A DNA stretch of 64,000 nt from Paenibacillus sp. J23TS9 (GCF_018403225.1 NZ_BOSG01000002.1:372001-436000), one strand, 5' to 3'; positions 54,019-62,239 are shown, counted from the stretch's first letter. Numbers and translations are program-made. The notes: generated by a model not told the origin, from the letters alone.

Positions 54019-54077
54019 AAAAAAATCCCTGGCAAGTGAATAGGTATGCCAAAAGCAGCCTATTCGTAGCCAGAGAT
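54019..54077 (-). terminator. Riboswitch-controlled terminator
   Basis: Read on the minus strand, ATCTCTGGC (54077-54069) pairs with GCCAGGGAT (54033-54025) and GAATAGG (54065-54059) with CCTATTC (54044-54038), followed by seven T residues. The 5' arm is made of the 3' strands of aptamer helices P3 and P1, so aptamer and terminator exclude each other. Confidence 0.82.
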
Positions 54078-54130
54078 TTACGGTCTCTTGTAGAAACCCT
54101 CACACCATATCAATGAGGATATACGAACAA
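54060..54130 (-). ncRNA. Purine-class riboswitch aptamer, C74 (guanine-type), predicted ON switch
   Basis: On the minus strand the aptamer runs from about 54130 to 54060. P1 pairs UUCGUA with UACGAA. J1/2 gives UAU. P2 CCUCA pairs with UGAGG, closing loop GAUAUGG. The invariant core GUUUCUAC follows, then P3 GAG/CUC with its loop ACCGUAAAU, then J3/1 and the 3' strand of P1. Spacing is identical to the Bacillus xpt aptamer. The specificity base corresponding to C74 is C, so a guanine-like ligand is expected. The base before it, normally A73, is G, and A24 is U; both are departures in or near the binding core. The position upstream of a flavoprotein gene rather than a transporter or purine gene is unusual. 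Confidence 0.88.
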
Positions 54131-54159
54131 TCATCTTTATATAATCTACAACAGTGGTA

Positions 54160-54277
54160 AGTTTATCGAATAAATACGAATGTGTCAATCAATATATTAT
54201 AAATAATTCGTATTTTGCAGATGTTTATGCGTTTATCATTTTTCTTATTACAATATTTTGTTCAGAAACCGAACATT
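54160..54277 (-). promoter_or_regulatory. Promoter with PurBox-like inverted sites
   Basis: Minus-strand TTGACA (54183-54188), 17-base spacer, TAAACT (54160-54165) drives the riboswitch leader. AAATACGAAT (54172-54181) and its inverse ATTCGTATTT (54206-54215) resemble a PurR PurBox pair; the second fits the consensus AWWWCCGAACWWT at 11 of 13 positions, the first less well. Another forward match, GAAACCGAACATT (54265-54277), fits 12 of 13. So control by PurR as well as by the riboswitch is likely. Confidence 0.55.
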
Positions 54278-54426
54278 AACCGAAACGCCTTTTCCACTCG
54301 ATTATCTGTCGGCTTACATAAACCCTATGAATTGTATTGAAAAATATCCCAACCTTGATTACGATGAAGGCGTTACCAATAAACGTTGCGTTTTCATTTC
54401 GCGGAAATTAACGGGAGGTTATCCAA

Positions 54427-54834
54427 ATGATCAAACAAATTGGGCATCTGGCATTTGACGTGGCTGATATGGAGCAGTCCTTAAATTTTTACTGCGGCAT
54501 CCTCGGCTTCAAAAAGGCATTCTCTATCGAAGATGATCAAGGCAATCCCTGGATTGAGTATATTAAGGTAACCGATGGCCAGTTTATCGAGCTCTTTTAT
54601 GGCGGCCGCAATAAACCGCAGGAAATAGGGCATCCGATCGGCTTCTCCCATCTGTGCCTTGAGGTTGAGAGCATCCATGAAATCGCTGCTCATTTGAAAA
54701 ACAGCGGCGTGGCACTCGATGTGGAACCCTTACAGGGCAAGGACCATAACTGGCAGTGCTGGGCGAGGGATCCTGACGGAAACCGGATTGAGTTTATGGA
54801 GCTGCATCCCGATTCACCGCAGATGAAGGCGTAA
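54427..54834 (+). CDS. VOC-superfamily (glyoxalase/bleomycin-resistance-like) protein
   Basis: A 135-residue metal-binding protein with two beta-alpha-beta-beta-beta modules. The first metal His is in QIGHLAFDVADMEQSLNFY, then Glu in FIELFYG, a second His in IGFSHLCLEVES and a closing Glu in GNRIEFMEL. These four positions match a lyase or dioxygenase-type metal site. GGGAGG lies nine bases before the start. It is divergent from the riboswitch-controlled gene and shares the intergenic region with PurBox-like sites, but no link is proven. Substrate unknown: glyoxalase I, fosfomycin-type or dioxygenase activity are options. Confidence 0.85.
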   Translation: MIKQIGHLAFDVADMEQSLNFYCGILGFKKAFSIEDDQGNPWIEYIKVTDGQFIELFYGGRNKPQEIGHPIGFSHLCLEVESIHEIAAHLKNSGVALDVEPLQGKDHNWQCWARDPDGNRIEFMELHPDSPQMKA

Positions 54835-54841
54835 AATACAA

Positions 54842-54889
54842 AAAAAAGGAGTGTCCTCACCCATACCTGGATGAAGGACACTCCTTTTT
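54842..54889. terminator. Terminator after the VOC gene
   Basis: AAAAAGGAGTGTCCT pairs with AGGACACTCCTTTTT around a 17-base loop. Confidence 0.85.
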
Positions 54890-55032
54890 GTATTTCAGTA
54901 GAATCAATTTCATAATACCTTACGCTGCTTCAGTCAAGACTATATATAGATCCAAGCGGTTTTATGGGTCTATATACAGTTTCAATTTTATCGTTTAGTG
55001 AGTTATGAAATGGATTCAGTAATTATAAAATA

Positions 55033-58000
55033 TTATTTTTTACCGGTATCCTGTGTGCTGCTTTGATCGCTGCTTTGTGTATTCTGAGTACCGTTCAGCG
55101 AGTCACCTTCTGTGGTATTCTGCGTAGTGTCTTGTGTGCTATCCGCCGGAGGCGTCGTCTTACCCAGTTGGTCCTCCGGTATGATCACATAAGGCACATT
55201 ATCCACCAGCACCTTATCTACCTTGGTCAGATCGAGCTTTTTGATGAGCTTAAGATTGACCGAGCTGGTGTAGTCAGCTGCGCTGCTGGTTCCGGAACCT
55301 GCAGAGCCACCACTTCCGGAAGTACCGGCAGTCCCGTCTCCAGCAGTTCCTGTATCCTTACTGTCATCTGACTTACCGGCTCCGGTTGTATCGTTTTTGC
55401 CTGCGGTATCCGCAGTGCCGGTACTGCCTGTCGTACCCTCTGTCGCACCATCGGTCGTACTGCTGCCGTTTTGCCCCGTTGTCGCATCTGTTCCAGCATC
55501 TGTGCCTGTACCCTGATCCTGAACCGGATCCGCAGCACATTTATGATCAAATGCAGGCGAAGGAATCTCCAATATGACACTACCGTCTTTTCCCATAATC
55601 GTCACTTCACCGGCCGTAAAATCACGGCAGGACGCCGGCTCCTTAAAATGGAACGTCAGCTGGGTCACCTTGGTTTTATCAGCATTTTTAAGCGTTTTGG
55701 ATGTTAATACCGGCACTTCTTTTACAATCTCCGGCTCTTTCTGCGGCGTAACTGCAGCTGGCGGCTTCGCAGCATCCACAGGCTTCTCTACCGGTTCCTT
55801 GATGAATCCGCCGTTTGCCTTAAGGACGAGCAGCATGCCTCCAACCACGACAATAATCAACATCAGCACGGAGCTGAGCCTGAACACTTTCGGGTTGCCC
55901 CGCAGAAACTTAACTAGCGGTGAAGCCTGCTCGTTTCTCACTTTGGCATAGACTGGCTTCAGGACGGGAGCGGCGGTATCGAAGTATTTCCGGACATTCT
56001 CTTTATTTTTAAATGCATGGTTATCGTAATTTTTAAAATAATTCACGATGGCTGTCGCATAGGCCGGGACGAGACCGCGCGGACGAACAAATGCCGGCTG
56101 TGTCGCCGACCACTGAATAAACTCGTACACCGTTTCCGGATTGGGAGCATGCTTGTGCATGAACTCCATCAGCCCGCTGTAATCTACAGCCTCGGTATCC
56201 ACATCATAGTAAAAGGCCATGGTGATGCTTTCAAACCGGGAAGCTCCCACTTCCTTACGAAGCCAGCTTTGCCCAAGCTGCTGCACCTCGTCCCGCTCCG
56301 CTGGTGCCAGTCCCTTTAGCACGGAAAGCTCAGGATGCGGATTCGAAAACCACTGGTACGCCGCCAGCATTACCTCTCCCTTGGATCGGGTACGGGAGTC
56401 AAAACGGGACACCCAGGTACGAAACTCCTTCGGATTGTTCAGAAAACCGATTTGCAGCAGCTGCTCTTTTGTAAGCTTATCCACCTGAATATCCTTTAGC
56501 AGGAACAGGTTAGCGGCATACATCAGCCTATCCACAAACAGCGACCCGCCTTCGACTAACGAAAAGCCGCGCTGCGGATCCTGATCCAGCTTGTCCAGCT
56601 GATCCAGCAGCTGATTAACCGCTTTGACAGGTTCGGCTTCTTTACGGAGCTTATCGGCCATCTGCGTTTCCGCAAGCTTGGTGAAAAAGTCGCTGTCAAG
56701 AACAACCGGATGGTTAACTACCCAGCGGTTCAGCAGTTCCACAACATCCCGGGCCTTTGGCGCTTTTTTCAGGCGGTTCTCGATATAAGGATCAAACAGC
56801 AGCTTCGGGAGACCGGGGCTTGCCAGCACTCTGCTAAAAAAGGCCTGACTCAGCTCCGCATCACTCTCGATTATAGCGTAGATCGCCGACAGCAGATCCT
56901 TGCGGTTTTTGGAAATGGCATTATTCAAGATCCGGATAAAATATTCCACAATTTTTCGTTCGCTATGTTTTTTATCGATCCGGTAAAAGTCCTTGATGCA
57001 TTCCATGACCTCAAGCTCTGGAATCTCCCCTTGTTTGACATCGTCAAATTCCAGATCGAAGCTCGCCAAAAATAGATCATTCAGGCGCATTTTGGAGGGA
57101 AGAGCTCCCGCAGGCGACAAATAATCCAGCAATCCGCGGAGTACAGCCAGCTTATTCGGTTCATACAGCTTTACATTGCCCTCCTCAATCTGGAAAAGCA
57201 CCGCGAGCTCATGATAGCTGGCAATCGAAATTTGACGGATCGGCTCCATGTCTTTGAGCATTCGGACTGCGAACTCGTAAAAGCGCTCCGCACGTTCCGG
57301 ATTGCCAAGGTTGTCCCATGCAAAATCCAGATACGGCTGATCGCCCCAGTCCAGATCCGCATTGAATACCCGTCCTGCCGCCAGCTCGAACAGAAAATCC
57401 TTCTCGATGCTGCGGTCATTCAGGCGCAGGCTTCCTTTCTCTACGAACATGATCTGAATGCCCTTTTTGCTCTGCGGCTCTTTCGCATAGGTCAGGAACC
57501 CAAGCTGACGGCGGACACCGTATGGTAGGCTGGCAAAAAGCAGTGTCAACAGCTGCTTGGCTTTTTCAGACAACTGCTCAATGTCCACATCCAATACGAT
57601 ATATACTTTTTTCTTGCCGGACACCGAAGCCATCGCCGCGAACAAAAGCTGTTTGAACACCTGCTCGTCCATCTTAAGCTCCTGCAGCAGTCCCAGTGCC
57701 TCATCCCTGGTGAGATTCCCGCCACGTTCCTTGGATGGGATCGCAGGCAGCTCCGGAAGCTCCATTCCCTGCTCAATATCATACCGTTCAGCGAAGGTCG
57801 CATTCAGCCAGGAGCGGTAATCCGTCTCCGGTGAATCCTTGAAATCGGCAGGAATGACATAGTTATGTGTAAAAAAGGCGCTGCGCAGCCCGGTAAAGTC
57901 CGCCGGCTGATACACACTCCGGCCGACAATCGTCTCGCCGGCCTCCGTGTGAACCACATGCAGAGCATCCGGGTACTCCTGCCCCTCTTTCTCTGTACGC

Positions 58001-58173
58001 GCCGTAAGCTCCGCCGGAGCATCATACTGGCAGAATGGATGCAGTACTTTTTTGATATAAGCGTGATCCAGTCCCGGCGAGCGGGCAATTGTGTCGAAGC
58101 CTTCCGTCGAACGGAAAATGCCCCGCCGCTCACGTGTATACATCTGCTGCTGGATCTTATTCGGGGTTAACAT
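55033..58173 (-). CDS. GAP1-like GTPase-associated membrane protein
   Basis: A 1046-residue protein. Its N-terminus (QQQMYTRERRGIFRSTEGFD, then TIARSPGLD and VLHPFCQYD) looks like the N-terminal domain of GAP1, GTPase-associated proteins of predicted bacterial conflict systems, as I recall them. A long, mainly helical middle follows (to about 760), then one membrane helix (about 765-787), a short beta region, a Ser/Thr/Gly/Asp-rich low-complexity stretch (about 880-970), another short ordered patch (SVNLKLIKKLDLTKVDKVLV) and a Gln/Ser/Thr tail. So most of it is inside and about 260 residues are outside. The start ATG shares its A with the TGA stop of the GTPase gene (TGATG), so translation is coupled; a GTG one codon earlier is possible. 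The pairing with the GTPase suggests a complex. Confidence 0.72.
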   Translation of the reverse strand: MLTPNKIQQQMYTRERRGIFRSTEGFDTIARSPGLDHAYIKKVLHPFCQYDAPAELTARTEKEGQEYPDALHVVHTEAGETIVGRSVYQPADFTGLRSAFFTHNYVIPADFKDSPETDYRSWLNATFAERYDIEQGMELPELPAIPSKERGGNLTRDEALGLLQELKMDEQVFKQLLFAAMASVSGKKKVYIVLDVDIEQLSEKAKQLLTLLFASLPYGVRRQLGFLTYAKEPQSKKGIQIMFVEKGSLRLNDRSIEKDFLFELAAGRVFNADLDWGDQPYLDFAWDNLGNPERAERFYEFAVRMLKDMEPIRQISIASYHELAVLFQIEEGNVKLYEPNKLAVLRGLLDYLSPAGALPSKMRLNDLFLASFDLEFDDVKQGEIPELEVMECIKDFYRIDKKHSERKIVEYFIRILNNAISKNRKDLLSAIYAIIESDAELSQAFFSRVLASPGLPKLLFDPYIENRLKKAPKARDVVELLNRWVVNHPVVLDSDFFTKLAETQMADKLRKEAEPVKAVNQLLDQLDKLDQDPQRGFSLVEGGSLFVDRLMYAANLFLLKDIQVDKLTKEQLLQIGFLNNPKEFRTWVSRFDSRTRSKGEVMLAAYQWFSNPHPELSVLKGLAPAERDEVQQLGQSWLRKEVGASRFESITMAFYYDVDTEAVDYSGLMEFMHKHAPNPETVYEFIQWSATQPAFVRPRGLVPAYATAIVNYFKNYDNHAFKNKENVRKYFDTAAPVLKPVYAKVRNEQASPLVKFLRGNPKVFRLSSVLMLIIVVVGGMLLVLKANGGFIKEPVEKPVDAAKPPAAVTPQKEPEIVKEVPVLTSKTLKNADKTKVTQLTFHFKEPASCRDFTAGEVTIMGKDGSVILEIPSPAFDHKCAADPVQDQGTGTDAGTDATTGQNGSSTTDGATEGTTGSTGTADTAGKNDTTGAGKSDDSKDTGTAGDGTAGTSGSGGSAGSGTSSAADYTSSVNLKLIKKLDLTKVDKVLVDNVPYVIIPEDQLGKTTPPADSTQDTTQNTTEGDSLNGTQNTQSSDQSSTQDTGKK

Positions 58174-59435
58174 CACACTTCGTCTCTCCCCTCAATGTAC
58201 TTCAGCTTATACATCAGCCAAATGAACGGTTCATCCACGCGGATTGGGCTGACCACGGATTGCATTTTCTGATTGGTAGGATTGCTGCCGAGCGCAGACA
58301 CCGCGAAATATGCCGTATCGGAAAAATAGACATCCATCGTGCCTTTGAACGGTCGGTCTACCTTTTCAATGAAGCGGCGGATTTCACCGTCGATATTTTC
58401 AAATTCAGTCAAATTCAGAGCTCTGCGATGCACCATGTTGTTGAACACGTTACTGTTCGACTTGATATACTCGCCTTCCTCATCCTTCAGGGAATGGAGC
58501 ATATCGCTTTTGGTCAGCACCACAGCGGTGGGAATGTCGGTTTTCCCCTTATCCTCATAAGCGATAAAATCGCCAAACATCGTCAGCACCACATCACGCG
58601 GTTCGTCATACTGCGACACCCATTCACCGGGTTCATCTCCCATTTGGATGCGGATTTTATCACGGATAGAGCGGATTTGCAGCGGGTCGACCATAAACAG
58701 AATACCCGCAGAATTCTTGATATGCTGGCCATGCAGGCCAAGGTAATCCTCATCAACCATGCCTTCGCCGGCGACATCGAAAAAGACCAGCGTCAGCGGC
58801 GGCTTCGTCTCATCCTTGAACACGAACTGGAAAATAAAAGGCTCCTGCATTCTTTCCTTTTGCGTCGAAGCGAGCAGGTCTCCCCGCTCAAACAGCGGCT
58901 CCTCGTACATTGTGCGGAATTTCCGGCTAATCTCAGCATTCAGCGGCATACAGGCCGCATTGAAATGGTCCGCTGTCGAATGCTGAAGCGTATGAATCAA
59001 TGACGTCATATACACCGATTTGCCCACCTGGGACGCGCCGATGATCGAGATGATGTTGCTCGGTACCTTGCCGGACGTGACCGGAAGCTCGTTATGGCAT
59101 CTTGGGCACAAACGATGGCGCGTAACGACACCGTAGCGGTCATTCAAGCCGACCAGCACATGGTCGGAGTAAACATGATGCTCCTCTGGGATGTCTCCTG
59201 GACGCAAAATGGCTTCCATGTCGTACACCGAGTCGAGGCCAAAGCGTTCGCGGTAGCGATTAAGCGGCTCGTCTTCCTGGAGCGCGTAATCTTCATCGTC
59301 TTCCCGGCTGTGCGCCGCGCGGAAAACAACCTCATCCGGAGCAAATTTGCTGAAGCAGTACGGACATACAATATCGTAGAAATCCGGCCTTGGCTCAGCT
59401 ATCTGTTTCTTTTTGAACATATCAAAAATGCCCAT
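58173..59435 (-). CDS. Zinc-ribbon GTPase, DO-GTPase-like, of a conflict or signalling module
   Basis: A 420-residue cytoplasmic protein. The N-terminal part has two CxxC pairs, CPYC (24-27) and CPRC (110-113), that should form one zinc ribbon with an acidic insert between. Then comes a TRAFAC-type P-loop GTPase: Walker A GASQVGKS (133-140), DVAG (220-223) as the Mg-binding DxxG and TKSD (308-311) as the guanine-specifying motif. The order and the ribbon resemble GTPases of predicted NTP-dependent conflict systems (DO-GTPase group). The start at 59435 follows GGGGGAAG by nine bases; the 63-residue longer frame is out of character and lacks a site. It is coupled to the GAP1-like gene. Confidence 0.8.
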   Translation of the reverse strand: MGIFDMFKKKQIAEPRPDFYDIVCPYCFSKFAPDEVVFRAAHSREDDEDYALQEDEPLNRYRERFGLDSVYDMEAILRPGDIPEEHHVYSDHVLVGLNDRYGVVTRHRLCPRCHNELPVTSGKVPSNIISIIGASQVGKSVYMTSLIHTLQHSTADHFNAACMPLNAEISRKFRTMYEEPLFERGDLLASTQKERMQEPFIFQFVFKDETKPPLTLVFFDVAGEGMVDEDYLGLHGQHIKNSAGILFMVDPLQIRSIRDKIRIQMGDEPGEWVSQYDEPRDVVLTMFGDFIAYEDKGKTDIPTAVVLTKSDMLHSLKDEEGEYIKSNSNVFNNMVHRRALNLTEFENIDGEIRRFIEKVDRPFKGTMDVYFSDTAYFAVSALGSNPTNQKMQSVVSPIRVDEPFIWLMYKLKYIEGRDEV

Positions 59436-59549
59436 GATTTCTTTCTTCCCCCTTAGAAGTGGGTTATGCATAGTGGGCGCTTCAGAGACGGAAACGTCCG
59501 CTGCGTTACGGTGACGGATCGTTCGCTCTTCGTCCGCTGTGCTTCGGTG

Positions 59550-59709
59550 ACGGATCATTCTTCCGATCGCTGTTGTCATCAGATTTTTTTGATTAATTTT
59601 TACAAGGTAAAAATCCGATGACAAAGCCTATGCTTCCGAAGTGAGCTTTCCTCCGGAAAGCTTTTAGGCGACCACTACGTTTCTTCAGAACGATTCCGTC
59701 CCCTCCGCT
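59550..59709 (+). repeat. Structured inverted-repeat element, copy A
   Basis: From left to right: arm GGATCATTC with CGCTGTTG, a long stem (59573-59588 against 59609-59624; one mismatch), ACAAAG, a 43-base insert with a hairpin AGCTTTCC/GGAAAGCT (59644-59662), then GCGACCACT and a 32-base end arm (59678-59709). The same order occurs on the opposite strand at 60243-60126 (copy B). A partial copy of the first arm lies just before (about 59517-59545). Confidence 0.75.
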
Positions 59710-60125
59710 TCGCTATGCATTTGGTTGTGGTATCTTTGAAACGAGTTTCAGAACCAACTCGTTATGAAATAATTACTTTAACTTGCATGGATGAACTTCT
59801 TAAAAATAATCAAGCATCAGAATGGGTTTGCTCTGGATCACCCATGACTCATAAATCACGTTCTAGTAAGTCATCTTCATTACTATCTATTTATACTTAC
59901 GAAAAGAACAAATCTCTCGCTAAAACTCAACTCTAATTCTCTCGAAGCGAAAGCAATTAGAGTCGCTTAAGTAACCAGAGCTCCCGATTCCGCCTGCTAC
60001 ATCGGCCGTTCACCCTCTATCAGATCATCGCTGATTCAATTTTAAGATCAGCAAATCCTAAATATCAAATCCCTTAGGGGTAGCGTGCTTCCTTTGAAAT
60101 CGCGTTATTACCGATAATTGGCTTC
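59710..60125. other. AT-rich spacer between the two structured elements
   Basis: No believable gene; a 73-codon plus-strand frame lacks a ribosome site and family features. It holds short perfect hairpins, AACGAGTT/AACTCGTT (59741-59764), ACTCTAATT/AATTAGAGT (59930-59963) and GCTGAT/ATCAGC (about 60029-60051). Base composition is clearly more AT-rich than the flanking genes, as expected of inserted or decayed DNA. Confidence 0.6.
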
Positions 60126-60243
60126 AGCGGAGGAGGCGGAATCATTCTGGAGAAACGGAGTGTTCGCCTTTGTCCCTGGATTTATACCGTACAATAAATT
60201 CAAATAAATCCAGGGGCAACAGCGAGCGAAAGAATGATCCGCA
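60126..60243 (-). repeat. Structured inverted-repeat element, copy B
   Basis: On the minus strand: arm GGATCATTC with CGCTGTTG, a 12-bp stem (60215-60204 against 60185-60174), ACAAAG, GCGAACACT, then the 32-base end arm (60157-60126). The end arm matches copy A at 28 of 32 bases and the first arm at 23 of 27. The central stem has another sequence than copy A but still pairs fully, which points to conserved RNA or DNA structure. Confidence 0.75.
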
Positions 60244-60294
60244 TCCGGAGCGATGCACCAAAATCAAATAACGTGATTTCAACAGAAGCACCGC

Positions 60295-60939
60295 TCACTC
60301 CGGCACCAGCTCATACAACTGCCCATACCTTTTCCCGTCAGTGAAGAACAGCCGCACATAGTCGTTTTTCCCCACCTCGATGATGGGCAGTACATTGCGT
60401 CCGGCCTCGAAATCAGTGACAAACGGGTACATGGTGCCGTCATCTTTATTCGCCGGATATCCGCCTTCCTTCTTGACGTAGCAGAGAGCTTCCTTCGGAA
60501 TGGGAATCTCCGTCGTTACCTTGATCTGCACCGACTTGTATTTCTGCAGCCAGCCGCTCTTCTGACGGATGGAGAAACACACCTTAGCTTTGCCGGTGCT
60601 GAACTCTTTCCGGTTCTGCCCGTCATGCTGACGGATCAGCACCGGACCGTCCTCCGTATCGGTTGACCCGTATATCGTATAAACAACCTTGCCGACTCCA
60701 TCGATCCGGTCATGATATCCATTGCTGGCTTTATACTCGTTCCGGGTATACAGCTTCAGCTTGCTCATATCCGGTCTCTGAATGTCAGACATCGGCTCTT
60801 CTCCCGCAATATTCCGCTCGATGTAGACCGCCGAAATATCCTCCGGCCAGCGCCAGCGGAGTGTACAGCGGTCTCCATCCAGCTGATGGGTGACACCGCG
60901 AATGAGCAGTGAGCTTATATCCGCATCAATAAACCGCAT
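60295..60939 (-). CDS. Beta-rich 214-residue protein of the GTPase/vWA module
   Basis: A cytoplasmic protein of unknown family. It is rich in beta strands and seems to hold two beta-sandwich domains: the first (about 15-95) with CTLRWRWPEDISAVYIERN and GVGKVVYTIYG looks like a fibronectin-III fold, the second (about 105-214) with KAKVCFSIRQKSGWLQKYKS and NDYVRLFFTDGKRYG. No catalytic motif, signal peptide or membrane helix is seen. GGGAGG precedes the start. It lies 19 bases after the vWA gene and on the same strand, so it belongs to the module and may be an adaptor between the membrane protein and the GTPase. Confidence 0.75.
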   Translation of the reverse strand: MRFIDADISSLLIRGVTHQLDGDRCTLRWRWPEDISAVYIERNIAGEEPMSDIQRPDMSKLKLYTRNEYKASNGYHDRIDGVGKVVYTIYGSTDTEDGPVLIRQHDGQNRKEFSTGKAKVCFSIRQKSGWLQKYKSVQIKVTTEIPIPKEALCYVKKEGGYPANKDDGTMYPFVTDFEAGRNVLPIIEVGKNDYVRLFFTDGKRYGQLYELVPE

Positions 60940-60958
60940 CCTTCATTCGCCTCCCGTG

Positions 60959-62239
60959 TTAAAATCCTCTACTGCTGTTATCCTTAGATCGCCCTGAAAA
61001 TCCGTCATGCGAGCGTCCGGCCGAGCCGGGACGCTGCAGGCCGCTCGCCAGCTTGCCGTTCTCCTTCACCGGAATGATTGCCGTGAAGAGAGCAAGCACA
61101 CCCGCGAGCACCAGGCAGGCTAAGAGGCGGATGACCGCATCGCTCCAGCCCTCACCGGATAATCCGAACTCCAGCAGCAAGCCTGCAAGAAGTCCTGAAA
61201 CCACGCCGCCGACTCCAAAGCTGCGAGCCAAATACCGGTTGTCAAAGATAAGTCCCAACGCGAGGCCAATACCTGCGCCAATCAGTGCCAGCGCCGCAAT
61301 CCGGAGAATCATGTAAACCGGGCTGTTTTGCGTAGGTCCTGTACGCTCGGTAATGAGCGTGCGCTCACCCGTATCCTGATAGATCTTCTGAAAGACCACC
61401 GACAAATCGCCCGCATTCTGCACATCGTAATATTGTCCGCCGGTTTCCTGCGCGATGGATTTCAACAAGCTGGAACCCTCCGACTGTACAAGGCTCAGGC
61501 CAATTGTATTCACCTGCACCTTCTTTTGCTTATACAGCGCAAGTGCCGAATTCAGATCAACATCACTAAAGCCGTCGGAGAGCAGAACAACCATCGTCCC
61601 GCGTCCCGCGTCCCCTTTGTCCTGAATATGCTGCATCGTTTCCGATAAAGCCCGGCTGATATCGGTCCCGCCATCCGTTGCTTCCAGCGCGTCAATTTCC
61701 CCCAGGATCTTATCCTTTGCCGCCTGGTTTTTCACCTGCATAAAAGGCTGCAGCAGATTTGTCTGATCGTTGAAGACCATAACGGCGACCCGGTTGTCGC
61801 TGTCCATCCGGCTGATCATGCTCTTGGCTGCTGTATAGCGCCCATTGTCCGGATCCGTCTCCTGCATGCTGCCTGAGTTATCAATGACAAGCGCGATATC
61901 CTTGACCGGCTTCGCCCCGCCGGCATTTATTTCGTACACGAATTCCAGACCCAGGCCAACCACGAACAGCATCACCAGTGTAGCCGGCACAAGCAGCTTC
62001 CACGAGGTTCCCGTGTAGCGCTGTCTCCATGAGGGGCCATTCAGCCGCGGCGAGATCATCTCGGCAACCAGACAGGATAATCCGATAAACAAGGCTACCA
62101 GGCCAAAATAAAGGCCGATCACCACGATCCAAGGCCATTCTCCGCCCCACTTGTCCAGAATGACTTCCGAGACTCCAAAGCCGACGGCGCCCCCGATCAG
62201 ACTGAAGAGCAGCAGGAGCAAATTCAATTTTCGCTGCAT
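60959..62239 (-). CDS. Membrane-embedded von Willebrand A domain protein
   Basis: A 426-residue protein. Three membrane helices (about 8-27, 36-58, 83-101) are followed by a vWA domain (about 113-295) with a complete metal-ion-dependent adhesion site: DNSGS (120-124), Thr192 in GGTDIS and Asp222 in LLSDGFSD. Three more helices follow (about 315-400) and a basic Ser/Arg/Gly-rich tail. vWA domains bind partner proteins through Mg. AAAGGA lies before the ATG. The gene sits 43 bases after the tubulin-like gene and 19 before the beta-rich gene, so these three form an operon. It could be the membrane platform of the module. Confidence 0.85.
   Translation of the reverse strand: MQRKLNLLLLLFSLIGGAVGFGVSEVILDKWGGEWPWIVVIGLYFGLVALFIGLSCLVAEMISPRLNGPSWRQRYTGTSWKLLVPATLVMLFVVGLGLEFVYEINAGGAKPVKDIALVIDNSGSMQETDPDNGRYTAAKSMISRMDSDNRVAVMVFNDQTNLLQPFMQVKNQAAKDKILGEIDALEATDGGTDISRALSETMQHIQDKGDAGRGTMVVLLSDGFSDVDLNSALALYKQKKVQVNTIGLSLVQSEGSSLLKSIAQETGGQYYDVQNAGDLSVVFQKIYQDTGERTLITERTGPTQNSPVYMILRIAALALIGAGIGLALGLIFDNRYLARSFGVGGVVSGLLAGLLLEFGLSGEGWSDAVIRLLACLVLAGVLALFTAIIPVKENGKLASGLQRPGSAGRSHDGFSGRSKDNSSRGF

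Noticed and set aside
54258..54458. 66-codon frame before the VOC gene
   Set aside because: It overlaps the VOC start and its ribosome site and has no ribosome site of its own.
59715..59936. 73-codon plus-strand frame in the AT-rich gap
   Set aside because: No ribosome site, no recognisable features, and it overlaps hairpins of the structured region.
59550..60243. Considered as a transposon with terminal inverted repeats
   Set aside because: No transposase, no clear target duplication, and the compensated stems argue for a structured element; a MITE remains possible and is listed as a test.
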